Source: Bacteroidaceae bacterium (GTDB lineage Bacteria; Bacteroidota; Bacteroidia; Bacteroidales; Bacteroidaceae). From it: DNA of 37,990 bases. Position numbers and translations under genes: made by a program. Below the pieces are notes generated by a model. The model did not search any database. It saw only the letters and a program-made list of their open reading frames with translations, and was not told the DNA's origin. Where the stretch lies: positions 1 to 37,990 of the forward strand of contig JAILBW010000128.1 of NCBI GenBank assembly GCA_024680695.1. The letters are read 5' to 3'. This document shows, one piece after another, positions 9,311 through 19,817 of the stretch. Position 1 is the stretch's first letter; each line of letters opens with the position of its first letter.

Positions 9311-10231
9311 ATGACACTATTCGTCCTGTTGGGCCCCACGGCCGTTGGCAAGACGGAACTTGCACTGAAGATTGCCGACCACATAGGAAGTCCCATCCTG
9401 AACTGCGACAGCCGACAACTCTTTCGTGGAATGCGTATCGGCACAGCTGCGCCAACGCCACAACAATTGGAGCGCACCACACACTACTTCGTCGGTACGC
9501 TCGACCTGAGTGACTACTACAGCGCCGCAAGATACGAAGCCGACGCGCTCGACCTCATTCAACAGCTATCCGCAACACACTCAGCACTTTTGCTTTCCGG
9601 AGGCAGCATGTTATACATCGATGCAGTGTGCAAAGGGATCGACGACATCCCCACCATCGACAACGAGACACGTAGTTTCCTTCGCTCGCGCTATTCCACA
9701 GAAGGCCTGGCGCCACTGCTCGAGGAACTACGCCTCATGGATCCCGAATACTACCAGATTGTTGATCAGAGAAATACGCAACGCGTCATCCACGCACTGG
9801 AAATCTGCTATGCCACAGGGCGTACCTATACGTCATTTCGCACACAGAAGCATAAACCAAGACCTTTCCACATCGTCAAAATAGGACTTCAGCGCCCACG
9901 AGAAGAACTTTTTTCCCGCATCAACTGCCGCGTGGAGCAGATGATGGACGAAGGATTTCTGGAAGAGGCGAGGGCATTGCTTCCCTATCGCCATGAGAAT
10001 GCCCTCAACACCGTAGGATATAAAGAAATTTTTGCATACTTCGACGGAAAGATGTCATACATTGACGCAGTAGAACGCATCAAGAAAAACACGCGCGTTT
10101 ATGCCAAGAAACAAATGACATGGTTCCAAAGAGACAAAGAGATCAACTGGTTTCATCCGAATCAGGAGGCAGAGATACTTACTTTCGTAGGCAACACATT
10201 ACACGGCAGGGACATGAAGCAAAGTTTGTAA
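9311..10231 (+). CDS. miaA: tRNA dimethylallyltransferase
   Basis: P-loop [55 protein letters not shown]. Confidence 0.9.
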   Translation: MTLFVLLGPTAVGKTELALKIADHIGSPILNCDSRQLFRGMRIGTAAPTPQQLERTTHYFVGTLDLSDYYSAARYEADALDLIQQLSATHSALLLSGGSMLYIDAVCKGIDDIPTIDNETRSFLRSRYSTEGLAPLLEELRLMDPEYYQIVDQRNTQRVIHALEICYATGRTYTSFRTQKHKPRPFHIVKIGLQRPREELFSRINCRVEQMMDEGFLEEARALLPYRHENALNTVGYKEIFAYFDGKMSYIDAVERIKKNTRVYAKKQMTWFQRDKEINWFHPNQEAEILTFVGNTLHGRDMKQSL

Positions 10232-10372
10232 ACAATTTAACAGACAACCGCTGAAGGCAATTAAGTCTCACGCCAATGCACATTTGATGGCAAATGCTTG
10301 CGCAAATAACAAAGGAAAAATTTGTCCTTGGCAATAGAAATAATTGCAGCACCCCCCAATCTGCGCAAAAAA

Positions 10373-10651
10373 ATCGTTTTTTCAGCGAGATTCCCTTATT
10401 GCGTTATAAATATCTGTATATAAAAGTTTTACGTGGAGGGAGTTTGTTTTGAAACTCCCTTGAGATTCCCTTGAGATTCCCTCCCAAGCCATTAATGGTA
10501 CCACCTTTTTCCCCTTACACCGAGAAAGTCAGGGTGCTTAAAGGGAGTTTCGAGGGAGTTTCAAGGGAGTTTCAAAACAAACTCCCTCCACTTAATATAT
10601 TTATATCCAATGACTTGCAACGCATCAAGGGAGTCTCGCGCGAAAAATCAA
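10373..10651. repeat. ~280 bp imperfect foldback (long inverted repeat) with internal 11-bp iterations
   Basis: Core arms GTGGAGGGAGTTTGTTTTGAAACTCCCTTGAGA / TCAAGGGAGTTTCAAAACAAACTCCCTCCAC; outer arms AGCGAGATTCCCTTATTGCGTT / AACGCATCAAGGGAGTCTCGCGCG also complementary with mismatches; internal GGGAGTTTCRA units. Confidence 0.8.
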
Positions 10652-10689
10652 AAAAATGTAGAATCGAAATGAATGCGTCCGACAACAAT

Positions 10690-10842
10690 CTGCTTGCTGT
10701 CACACCGGCTCCTGCTTGCTGTCGTTCCGGCTCCTGCTTGCTGTCGTATCGGTTCCTGCTTGCTGTCGTTCCGGCTCCTGCTTGCTGTCGTTCCGGCTCC
10801 TGCTTGCTGTCGTATCGGTTCCAGCTTGCTGTTGTGTTTGTC
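10690..10842. repeat. 22-bp tandem repeat array (6 full copies plus a degenerate 7th)
   Basis: Units such as CTGCTTGCTGTCGTTCCGGCTC at 10690, 10712, 10734, 10756, 10778, 10800, then CAGCTTGCTGTTGTGTTTGTC at 10822. Confidence 0.92.
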
Positions 10843-11077
10843 AGTTTCAAAGCCAAGTCTAAAACCAACCTAAAGTATACAAAATAGCACACACTCCAGA
10901 CCATGCTGCGACTTGCAACTCGATGAGACAAGAAAAAGAGCCGGTCAACCTACTTTTAGAGCAGAAACAAGGGCAAGAAGGCACTTCTCTTGACGATTTT
11001 TCACCTTTATCTGTTAAATTGTGTTAATACTTTAAGGAAAAAAGTCCCCGACGGCACGGCGTTCTATAAAAAATACT

Positions 11078-11085
11078 TAAATTTG
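11078..11085 (+). promoter_or_regulatory. Putative Bacteroidota -7 box (TAAATTTG) for the FAS1-SusC-SusD operon
   Basis: TAnnTTTG match ~70 nt upstream of ATG 11157; no clear -33 TTG seen. Confidence 0.35.
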
Positions 11086-11156
11086 CTTTGTTAAGCGAGT
11101 AGAAATGTGAAAATCTTTAATGAAATTAAACAAATCAAACAAAAATAACCTAAATT

Positions 11157-14100
11157 ATGCGTATGAGAAAACGTTTCAACAACTGGAGCAGGTATTCATC
11201 ACGGATGATGTGCCTGTTGGCATCTTGTGGACTTCTGTATGCATGCGAGGATCCCTTCAAGCTTGACGACGAAAAGCCCGTCTGGCTGAACACCAGCATC
11301 TACCAAAGCCTGCAGGATGGCATCGACCGAGAACTTGACGACGGTTCCAAAGTGCATCTTACGTTTAACACGTATTTGCGCCTATTGGCCGACAAGGATG
11401 TGAATCCCGAGAACGTACGTCCGCTCAGCGACGTGCTGGATCGCACAGGTTCCAAGACCGTCTTCGTAGCTGACGACAAGGCATGGGAGGAATTCTTCAA
11501 GAAGAACGCCCAGCTGCCCGAGGCAGACCCCTGGCACTACGCCACAAGCTACGAGAACCTGAGTGTGGCACAGAAGAAATTGCTTATCCACACCAGTATG
11601 CTCAACAACTCCATCGTGATGGAGAACTTGGCCAGCAGCGAGGGTAGTGGCAACACACGCCCCGTGCGTGGCGAATACATGCGCCGCTACACGGACGTGG
11701 AAGTCACCGATACCGTATGCTGGGAGACGCCAGACAGAATCCCCTACAGCTACAGTAATGTGGACAAGGACTATTGGGCACGATTCCGTCCCGAGAACGA
11801 AGGCAACGGACTCTATCTGTTGAAGGACGCACACTCCTCCATGATGCTTCACTTCACGACGGAGCACATGTCGAAGAACACCGTGACGGACGAGGACTTC
11901 GCCATCTTCATGGGCAGGCCTCGCGTTACGAGCGACGTGCACATCTATGACGCGCTCCTCCGCGAGAAAGATGTTGTTTGCGAGAACGGTTATGTAAACG
12001 TGACCGAGAAGCCGCTCGTGCCGCTGGCCAACATGGCCGAGGTGATTCACAGCAACGGACGCACCAACATCTTCAGCCACATGCTCGATCGTTACTGCGC
12101 ACCGTTCTATACGCCAAACTTCACACTGCTCTACAAGAACATCATGAAGTCGCGCGGCGAGAAATGGGCCGACAACGACTCCATCTTCGTGAAGCGCTAC
12201 TTCTCCGACAATAGTTCCGGACACAGACCACTCGCTCAGGAGCCCGGCCCCAACGGAACATACAACCCCTACATGCCCTATAAGGACGACACCAGCAAGG
12301 ACATTATTCCTTCGCTGAAGTTCGACCCAGGATGGAACGAGTTCCGCGACGAGACGGACGTTGAGAAGGACATGGCTGCCATGTTCGTGCCCAGCGATGA
12401 TGCCCTCTGGACCTACTTCACCCAGGGTGGTGGTCTGCAGCTCATCGAGACCTATGCCAACATCAACAACGTGGCCAACCTCATCGCACTGAGACCAGGC
12501 GAGACCATCAGCCCCGAGGCATACGATGCACTCTACCGCGAAATCGACCAGATTCCTCTCGGTACACTTCAGGCCCTCATCAACATCATCATGCTCCGCT
12601 CCTTCGTGGGAAGCGTACCCAGCAAGATGACCAAGCTGCGCGACGACGCACAGGAACAGCTCTTCTACGCCGAGGATATCGACAAGATCGACACCTGCCT
12701 CCTGGCCTGCAACGGTGCTGTTTACATCATGAGCGACATCTACGGACCGGCCGACTACACCTCCGTAACATCGCCCGCATACATTAGTACTACTAATAAT
12801 ATTATAAAGTGGGCCATCTACAATGGTTCGTCTGGCACCGACTACATGGGACTTAACTACTACGCCTACCTGAAGGCCATGCAGAGTGAGTTCACATTCT
12901 TCCTGCCCAGCGACGCAGCCCTGCAGTACTACTATGACCCGACATCCTTCAAGAGCACCTCGAAGCGACTCATCCAGTTCACCTACCGCAACCAGGCATT
13001 CCCCATCAACTCGAAGTGTATCAACTACGACCCCGCTACCGGTGTCACCGGACGTGCCATTACGGGACAGGGTGCATCTATCCAGCAGCAGGAGATCACC
13101 AACCGTCTGAAGGATATCCTCGAGAGCCACACCATCGTGCACGACGGTACGAACCCCATCCACGGAGAGGATGAATATTTCTTGTCAAAGAACGGTAACG
13201 CCATCAAGGTGGCCCGCGACGAGAACGGAACCGTTACACAGGTTTGGGGAGGCTTCCAGCTCGAGAACCAGCGTCAGGGAATCTCCAGCGAGAATCCCGG
13301 CGTGGACACCTGCCTCGTGACCAAGGCATTCGAGAGCCTCAAGAACGGACAGACCTACATTCTCAACGCGCCGCTTATCCCCACATACCGAAGCGTTTAC
13401 AGCATCTTGACCGACGATGAGTGCTGGAAGGTGAAAGACAGCGTTCAGATGTACGTAGACGATCCCTACCTGCGCTTCTACGACCTGTGTGAGGTGGACG
13501 AGGAACTCATCTACGGATGCGGCCTTGTGGACATCAACCTGAGCCAAAGCGAACGTCGCAGCGCAATGAAGAAGTTCACCATTTTCGTGAACGACAACGG
13601 TCTGGACTACAACATCCAATTCTTTAACAATTATCGCTACACCGCATTCATCCCGACGAATGCCGCAATCGACAATGCAATCGCACACGGTCTGCCCACC
13701 TGGGACGAGATAAAGGCCGACTACGAGGCACATTGTAAGACAGAACGCGTATGGGATGCCGAACTCGGCGACTCGGTGGATGCACCGACCACCGAACTGG
13801 CAACTGCCACAGACAGCTTGCGCATCCAGGCCAAGATTCTCTACCTGACCAACTTCATCCGCTACCATTTCCTCGACAACTCAGTATTTGCTGACAACAG
13901 CACACTTCCAGAGGAAGAGTGGGTAACCTCCAGCTACGACCGCGACCTCGGTCTGTTCTGCAAGGTACACGTTGACCGCGTAAAGGAAGGCGGAAAGACC
14001 ATTCTGCGAGTATGCGACGATACGCACGCCTTCAATTCCTCTACGGGCAAATATGACGGTCCTCTCAACCATGTGATGATACCGACCGTTGGCGAACCCA

Positions 14101-14324
14101 ACGTCCTCGCACGCGACATCGTTTGCTCCAGTTCACCCATTGGCGTACCCATGTCCACCAGTAGCAAGCGAATCACTCTGGATGCCTCCAGCGCCTGTGT
14201 GATTCACAGCATCGACGCATGTCTGAACCATACAGAGCTGGGAGCCGACGGCAACCACAGCATCATCTGGGAGACACCCGCCAGTGCAAAGAGATATCTG
14301 GAGAGATACGCTATCCCCGATTAA
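11157..14324 (+). CDS. Large multi-domain fasciclin (FAS1) lipoprotein (1055 aa)
   Basis: Signal peptide with lipobox LLYAC; repeated FAS1 core signatures TVFVADDKAWEEF, AAMFVPSDDALWTYF, TFFLPSDAALQYY, TAFIPTNAAIDNA. Confidence 0.8.
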   Translation: MRMRKRFNNWSRYSSRMMCLLASCGLLYACEDPFKLDDEKPVWLNTSIYQSLQDGIDRELDDGSKVHLTFNTYLRLLADKDVNPENVRPLSDVLDRTGSKTVFVADDKAWEEFFKKNAQLPEADPWHYATSYENLSVAQKKLLIHTSMLNNSIVMENLASSEGSGNTRPVRGEYMRRYTDVEVTDTVCWETPDRIPYSYSNVDKDYWARFRPENEGNGLYLLKDAHSSMMLHFTTEHMSKNTVTDEDFAIFMGRPRVTSDVHIYDALLREKDVVCENGYVNVTEKPLVPLANMAEVIHSNGRTNIFSHMLDRYCAPFYTPNFTLLYKNIMKSRGEKWADNDSIFVKRYFSDNSSGHRPLAQEPGPNGTYNPYMPYKDDTSKDIIPSLKFDPGWNEFRDETDVEKDMAAMFVPSDDALWTYFTQGGGLQLIETYANINNVANLIALRPGETISPEAYDALYREIDQIPLGTLQALINIIMLRSFVGSVPSKMTKLRDDAQEQLFYAEDIDKIDTCLLACNGAVYIMSDIYGPADYTSVTSPAYISTTNNIIKWAIYNGSSGTDYMGLNYYAYLKAMQSEFTFFLPSDAALQYYYDPTSFKSTSKRLIQFTYRNQAFPINSKCINYDPATGVTGRAITGQGASIQQQEITNRLKDILESHTIVHDGTNPIHGEDEYFLSKNGNAIKVARDENGTVTQVWGGFQLENQRQGISSENPGVDTCLVTKAFESLKNGQTYILNAPLIPTYRSVYSILTDDECWKVKDSVQMYVDDPYLRFYDLCEVDEELIYGCGLVDINLSQSERRSAMKKFTIFVNDNGLDYNIQFFNNYRYTAFIPTNAAIDNAIAHGLPTWDEIKADYEAHCKTERVWDAELGDSVDAPTTELATATDSLRIQAKILYLTNFIRYHFLDNSVFADNSTLPEEEWVTSSYDRDLGLFCKVHVDRVKEGGKTILRVCDDTHAFNSSTGKYDGPLNHVMIPTVGEPNVLARDIVCSSSPIGVPMSTSSKRITLDASSACVIHSIDACLNHTELGADGNHSIIWETPASAKRYLERYAIPD

Positions 14325-14340
14325 ATAACATTATTGACTT

Positions 14341-17300
14341 ATGAAGAAAATATCTAAGCTTATACTGCTTGGGGTAGTGACCCTGATGGCACTCCCTGCA
14401 AGCGCACAGCAACGGCGTATCTCTGGAACTGTGTCGGACGATATCGATGTCCTGCCGCAGGCCACCGTTGTCGAGAAAGATAAAAATAACCGTATTGTAA
14501 GCCAGACCATCACCGATATGAATGGTAACTTCACCATGAATATCAAGGACCCGAACAATACGCTTATCATCAGCTACGTGGGCTTCAAGCCCTTCCAGTC
14601 AAAGATTGGTGCCAAGAGTGTATATAAAGTAGTACTCCAGGACAACAGCCGCACCATTCCCGAACTTCAGGTAACCGCAAAGGAGAAAGCACCCACCACT
14701 GGACTTGAGATTCCAGCCCGTGAGTACGCCGGTGCAGTACAGAAGTTCAGCATGGACGACATGGAAGGTCTCGCATTCGAGTCCGTAGACCAAGCCCTTC
14801 AAGGACAGATTGCCGGTCTCGATATCGTGCCCAACTCTGGTAACCTTGGTTCAGGAACGACGATGCGTCTGCGTGGTACCACCACCATCAATGGTGATGC
14901 CCAGCCTCTGATTGTCGTGAACGACCACATCTTCGAACTGCCCGACGACTTGAAGGACACTTACATCAACTTCGAAACCATGGACAACGAGGAGCAGTTC
15001 TCGACACTGCTTAACGTGAACCCCGAGGACATCGAGAGCATCACGGTGCTCAAGGATGCCGCTTCCGCAGCCAAGTGGGGTTCGAGAGGTTCGAACGGTG
15101 TAATCGAAATCAAGCTGCGCCGCGGACGTAAGGGCCCGACGAGCGTGTTCTTTAACTACAAGTTCAACGGCACATGGCAGCCCGACGGATACAAGATGCT
15201 GAACGGTGACGGATACACTATGATGCTCAAGGAGGCATACTACAACCCCCTGCAGGTGCCCACAAGCCTGCTCGAGCTCGACTACAACCAGGAGTATCCC
15301 TACGTATACAACCACTTCAGCCACAACACAGACTGGGTGGACGCCGTAAGACAGTTCGGTAAGGAGAACAAGTACTATGTCACACTCTCCGGTGGTGGTG
15401 AGAAAGCCCTCTTCCGCATCAGTGCCGGTTACGACAAGAGCACAGGTTCCATCATCGGACAGAAGCTCGACCGATTCACGACCTCCTCGGCCCTCGACTA
15501 CTGGGTGAGCGACCGAATCAAGTTCCAGAGCAACATCAACATGACGTTCACCACAAACAACAAGCACTACGTGGAGGGCGGAGGTAGTAGCGACATCCTC
15601 GGTCGCGCCTACAAGGCTATGCCGAACATGAGCATCTGGGAGTATGACGCACAGGGCATCAAGACTGGCAACTACTTCAACATGTTGCCACTCGCAGCCA
15701 ACTATGCAAGTGGTAGTATCTCCCGTCGTTCCAACAATGGTATGTACACATCGTACGACCTGGCCGACATGTTCTGGAATGGCAACCCCGTGGCACGCGC
15801 ACTCAACGCACGCAACAAGGAGAAGCAGTACAACCTGACTCCGCAGTTCAGCATCGAGTACAAGTTCCTCGGCACCGATAACGACCACCATCAGTTCAAC
15901 TACAAGGGCGACGTCCAGCTGAACATCTACAACACCAGCCGCGACATGTACTGCCCCAGCGAGCTGAAGCCCATGCCTTGGGTTTGGGGTGGCGACAATA
16001 CGACAGACGATCACAGCAACGAACGTAACTACGTGTCGAACTTCGAGTACAAGTCAATGGAGTTCACCACACGTCACGAACTGCTCTACTACTCGGCATT
16101 CAAGAACAAAGACCACAGCCTCAGCGCACTGGCCCGCTTCGAAATGTACACAGGTACCAGTAGCTCGCAGAACCTTGGTCTGTGGAACGTACCCGACCAG
16201 ATTACTGACCCGACCGTAGTAGCTCTGCTCCGCAGCGCATCGGCAAGCGAGAACGAATGGCGCAGCCACAGCTTCTTCGAGCAAGTACACTATTCCTACA
16301 AGGGTAAGTATTCACTCGATGCCAACATCCGTACCGACGGTAACACCGCATTCGGTAAGGGACACAAGTACGGACACTTCCCCTCGATCGGAGGTCGTTG
16401 GAATATCATCGACGAGCACTTCATGGACTGGAGCCGCGGCGTGCTAAGCATGCTCTCCTTCCGTCCCACATGGGGTATCACTGGTAACACCGGTACTGGC
16501 AGCTACAACCAGTATAACAAGTATGCTTCCCACGGCCACTACAACGGTCACTCTGTGATTATCCCCGAGAGCCTCGCACTGACTGAGCTCCGCTGGGAGA
16601 AGACACAACAGTGGAACCTCGGTTTCGACCTCGGCTTTGTGGACATCATCAACTTCAACTTTGAGGTTTACAACAAGAAGACCACCGACCTGCTGATGTA
16701 CGGTCTGACAATCCCAAGTGCCAACGGTTTCAGCAGCCTGGCAAAGGCCAATGCCGGTACGATGCGCAACAAGGGATGGGAGCTCAACGGCTCCACCAAC
16801 CGCATCCTGAAGATTGGCAAGTTCTCCATGAAAGTACGTGGCAACATTGCACAGAACTTCAACGAAGTGGAAGAGATGAACCCGCTGCTGCTCGAGTCGC
16901 TGAACGGCTCCGAAGCTTACCAGCCCAGCAACCTTGACTACAACAGGCGCGTACAGATTGGCAACGCACTGGGTTCCATTTACGGTCTGCGCTACAAGGG
17001 CGTATATCGCTACGACTACGACCATAACGGCTACACAGCAGCATCCATCAACTCCTACGGCTATGCCGAGGTGGACAACAGTGGTTACGGACCCGACAGA
17101 AACGGCAAACCCGATCACGACTACCCCATCAACACCGCAGCAGCAGCACTCCGTCGTGGCGACAAGAATGCTACATGCCCCATCGCATACGACGCCGATG
17201 GCAACATGCTGACCGATGCCAAGGGAATCCCCCTGCCAATGTACTATTGCTACAACGAGAGCTACCGTTATCAGTTCCAGGGTGGTGACGCTATCTACGA

Positions 17301-17871
17301 AGATATCAACCACGACGGACAGATCGACCGATACGATATGGTTTACTTGGGCAACTCGAACCCCAAGTGCAGTGGTGGTTTTGGTTTCACCTTCTACTAC
17401 GGACGCTTCTCCATCAACACGGGCTTCAACTTCCGTATGGGCAACAAGATCGTGAACATGGCACGTATGACCTACGAAAGCATGCGTAACAACGACAACC
17501 AAAGCTTTGCCACCACATGGCGCTGGCGCAAGAACGGCGACGGCAACGACGGTCCAGTTATCCCGCGTGCTTTGTCATCGAAGCTTGGCTTCCGCAGCTA
17601 CAACTCACTGCCCAGCGACCGCTACGTGGAGAATGGTAACTATCTGCGCTTCCAGTACCTTCAGGTGAACTACGACTTCAATCCTGCAAAGCTGAAAAAG
17701 TTCGGTGTCAAGACGCTCAAGCTCTTCGCATCGGTGAACAACATTTGGGTATGGACCAAGTACACGGGCGTGGATCCCGACGTTTCTCCCGGTGGTTTCA
17801 GCGTATGTATGGACAACAGCCGTACGCCGCGCTCCAAGTCATTCACATGCAGTCTTAACCTCGGCTTCTAA
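14341..17871 (+). CDS. SusC/RagA-family TonB-linked outer membrane protein
   Basis: MKKISKLILLGVVTLMALPASAQQRRISGTVSD carboxypeptidase-regulatory-like start; plug SVDQALQGQIAGLDIVPNSGNLGSGTTMRLRGTTTING; NPEDIESITVLKDAASAAKWGSRGSNGVIEI; C-terminal beta-barrel. Confidence 0.93.
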   Translation: MKKISKLILLGVVTLMALPASAQQRRISGTVSDDIDVLPQATVVEKDKNNRIVSQTITDMNGNFTMNIKDPNNTLIISYVGFKPFQSKIGAKSVYKVVLQDNSRTIPELQVTAKEKAPTTGLEIPAREYAGAVQKFSMDDMEGLAFESVDQALQGQIAGLDIVPNSGNLGSGTTMRLRGTTTINGDAQPLIVVNDHIFELPDDLKDTYINFETMDNEEQFSTLLNVNPEDIESITVLKDAASAAKWGSRGSNGVIEIKLRRGRKGPTSVFFNYKFNGTWQPDGYKMLNGDGYTMMLKEAYYNPLQVPTSLLELDYNQEYPYVYNHFSHNTDWVDAVRQFGKENKYYVTLSGGGEKALFRISAGYDKSTGSIIGQKLDRFTTSSALDYWVSDRIKFQSNINMTFTTNNKHYVEGGGSSDILGRAYKAMPNMSIWEYDAQGIKTGNYFNMLPLAANYASGSISRRSNNGMYTSYDLADMFWNGNPVARALNARNKEKQYNLTPQFSIEYKFLGTDNDHHQFNYKGDVQLNIYNTSRDMYCPSELKPMPWVWGGDNTTDDHSNERNYVSNFEYKSMEFTTRHELLYYSAFKNKDHSLSALARFEMYTGTSSSQNLGLWNVPDQITDPTVVALLRSASASENEWRSHSFFEQVHYSYKGKYSLDANIRTDGNTAFGKGHKYGHFPSIGGRWNIIDEHFMDWSRGVLSMLSFRPTWGITGNTGTGSYNQYNKYASHGHYNGHSVIIPESLALTELRWEKTQQWNLGFDLGFVDIINFNFEVYNKKTTDLLMYGLTIPSANGFSSLAKANAGTMRNKGWELNGSTNRILKIGKFSMKVRGNIAQNFNEVEEMNPLLLESLNGSEAYQPSNLDYNRRVQIGNALGSIYGLRYKGVYRYDYDHNGYTAASINSYGYAEVDNSGYGPDRNGKPDHDYPINTAAAALRRGDKNATCPIAYDADGNMLTDAKGIPLPMYYCYNESYRYQFQGGDAIYEDINHDGQIDRYDMVYLGNSNPKCSGGFGFTFYYGRFSINTGFNFRMGNKIVNMARMTYESMRNNDNQSFATTWRWRKNGDGNDGPVIPRALSSKLGFRSYNSLPSDRYVENGNYLRFQYLQVNYDFNPAKLKKFGVKTLKLFASVNNIWVWTKYTGVDPDVSPGGFSVCMDNSRTPRSKSFTCSLNLGF

Positions 17872-17885
17872 AAAACGATACGAAT

Positions 17886-19817
17886 ATGAAAAGAACGAAT
17901 ATATTCAAATACACCTGCTTGCTGGGTCTCTTCGCGGTGAGTACGACCTCATGCGAAGACTGGCTGACCGTCTATCCCCAAGACCGTGTGGTGGAAGAGC
18001 AGTTCTGGGAGGACAAGAACGACCTCGAGGGTGTGCGCTATGCGGCTTATCAGCACATGGCATCCACGGTCAACAAAATGGCATTGTGGGGCGACATGCG
18101 TTCCGATGTCTTCATCATCAACCCGAACACCAACAGTGCACAGGGCAGCAGAGACATGTATGAAGAAATCAAGCAAGGTATGCCCGACTCGAGTATGAGC
18201 ATCTTCCAATGGGGAGAGTTCTACACGACAATCAACTACTGTAACAAGGTACTCCAGCACGGCGAGGAAGTACTCGAAAAGGACAAACAGTTCACCACCG
18301 CCGAATGGCTTCAGATTCGGGCCGAGATGGTGGCCCTGCGCGCCCTGAACTACTTCTATCTGATACGCGCGTTCAAGGATGTACCCTACACCACAAAAGT
18401 CATCAACAACGACACGCAGATTGAAACCTTCGGACTCACCACGCAGTTGGACATCCTCGACTCTATCATCCTCGACTGCGAGAAGGTACAAGGCCAAGCT
18501 CGTAACCGCTTCGTCAGCAAACAGGACAGCAAGGGCATGATCACGAACTGTGCCATCTATGCCATGCTTTCCGACATGTACCTGTGGCGCGCCTCACTGC
18601 ATCAGGGACGCTTCGGCAAGAACTCCGCTGACACAGTTGCCGTGGATACCGGCCTCGTGGCCCACTCCGTCGTTGGCGACTATCAGAAGAGTATTGAATA
18701 TGCCGACAAGTCACTTGCCGCACTGGCCTATCAGAACCAGGAGGAAAGCAGTGGCACCTACAACTTCTCGCAGCAGAGGACCATCAACTTCGGCCTCGAG
18801 AACTGCGACATGGTGTACAATGACTTCGAAGAGGTTAGCTCCTCCAACGAGATCAACCCCAGACTTGAGGCTCAGAACAGCATCTTCTATGGAAGTGGCA
18901 TGTCAATAAACGGAATCACAAACGGCAACAGCATCGAAAGCATTTTCGAGTTGCAGTTTAGTCAGGGTGACAGCCGCAGAAACGATATCGTAAACAGCCT
19001 CTACGGATTTAACGACGGAACTCATCTTGCCGTCAGCCAGGAGGCATTCCTTGCCGCATACGCCAACAACGCCACCGAGCAGCAGTACGATTCACGTTTT
19101 TGGATTTCATGCACCGATCAGATCCGTACAGAATCAGGCAGCGGCAATTCGTCATCAGGAACAGTAGGCGGATTCTATTGCGTCAAGTACATGACACCCG
19201 AGGTAACGCTGACCGAAGGAGCAAACCGCGAGATCTACGTCACAGTAGAAGCTTACAGCTACCAGAACTGGATCGTCTATCGTATGACAGACGTGATGCT
19301 GATGAAGGCCGAAGCTCTGGCCTGCCTTGGCGGCACGGAAAACAACAACGAATGTAAGCGACTGGTGAATGCCATACACCGCCGTTCCTATTGCGACTTC
19401 AAGAACTACCGCGAAGTGGACACCGATATCAACAGCGGCACATACGGCAACGCACCTTCCACTGGTTCCGACCTCGTGAAGTTGGTAATGAACGAGCGCC
19501 AGATAGAGCTTATCGCCGAGGGCAAACGTTGGTTCGACCTCGTACGCTATGCCGAGCGCAACAGTGACAGCACCAAGGAATCGGCAGACGAGCGAGAGAG
19601 CACCGACGAGAAATTCGTAGGCGACGGACAGACAGGCGTTCAGAAGATGGTGAAAGACTATATGGAGGTCAGCGTACAGAAACTGGCCACCGTGCTGACC
19701 CACCGCTTCAAGAATCGCTACGGACTCTACTGCCCCATCTATTACATGGAGGTCAAGGCCAGCGACGGCAAGATCTTACAGAATCCAGTGTGGAACAAGT
19801 CGAAGTATGACAACTAA
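17886..19817 (+). CDS. RagB/SusD-family nutrient-binding outer membrane lipoprotein
   Basis: Lipobox STTSCEDWLTVYPQDRVVEEQFW; RAEMVALRALNYFYLIRAFKDVPY; ERQIELIAEGKRWFDLVRY. Confidence 0.93.
   Translation: MKRTNIFKYTCLLGLFAVSTTSCEDWLTVYPQDRVVEEQFWEDKNDLEGVRYAAYQHMASTVNKMALWGDMRSDVFIINPNTNSAQGSRDMYEEIKQGMPDSSMSIFQWGEFYTTINYCNKVLQHGEEVLEKDKQFTTAEWLQIRAEMVALRALNYFYLIRAFKDVPYTTKVINNDTQIETFGLTTQLDILDSIILDCEKVQGQARNRFVSKQDSKGMITNCAIYAMLSDMYLWRASLHQGRFGKNSADTVAVDTGLVAHSVVGDYQKSIEYADKSLAALAYQNQEESSGTYNFSQQRTINFGLENCDMVYNDFEEVSSSNEINPRLEAQNSIFYGSGMSINGITNGNSIESIFELQFSQGDSRRNDIVNSLYGFNDGTHLAVSQEAFLAAYANNATEQQYDSRFWISCTDQIRTESGSGNSSSGTVGGFYCVKYMTPEVTLTEGANREIYVTVEAYSYQNWIVYRMTDVMLMKAEALACLGGTENNNECKRLVNAIHRRSYCDFKNYREVDTDINSGTYGNAPSTGSDLVKLVMNERQIELIAEGKRWFDLVRYAERNSDSTKESADERESTDEKFVGDGQTGVQKMVKDYMEVSVQKLATVLTHRFKNRYGLYCPIYYMEVKASDGKILQNPVWNKSKYDN

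Noticed and set aside
10471-10931. ORFs spanning the 22-bp tandem array (10471-10887 plus, 10572-10931 minus)
   Set aside because: Periodic translations (LLAVVPAPACCRSGSC...) arise simply from repeats; no start context or conserved protein.
11382-13163. 593-aa minus-strand ORF antisense to the FAS1 gene
   Set aside because: Same codon-bias artefact; the sense ORF has signal peptide, lipobox and FAS1 motifs.
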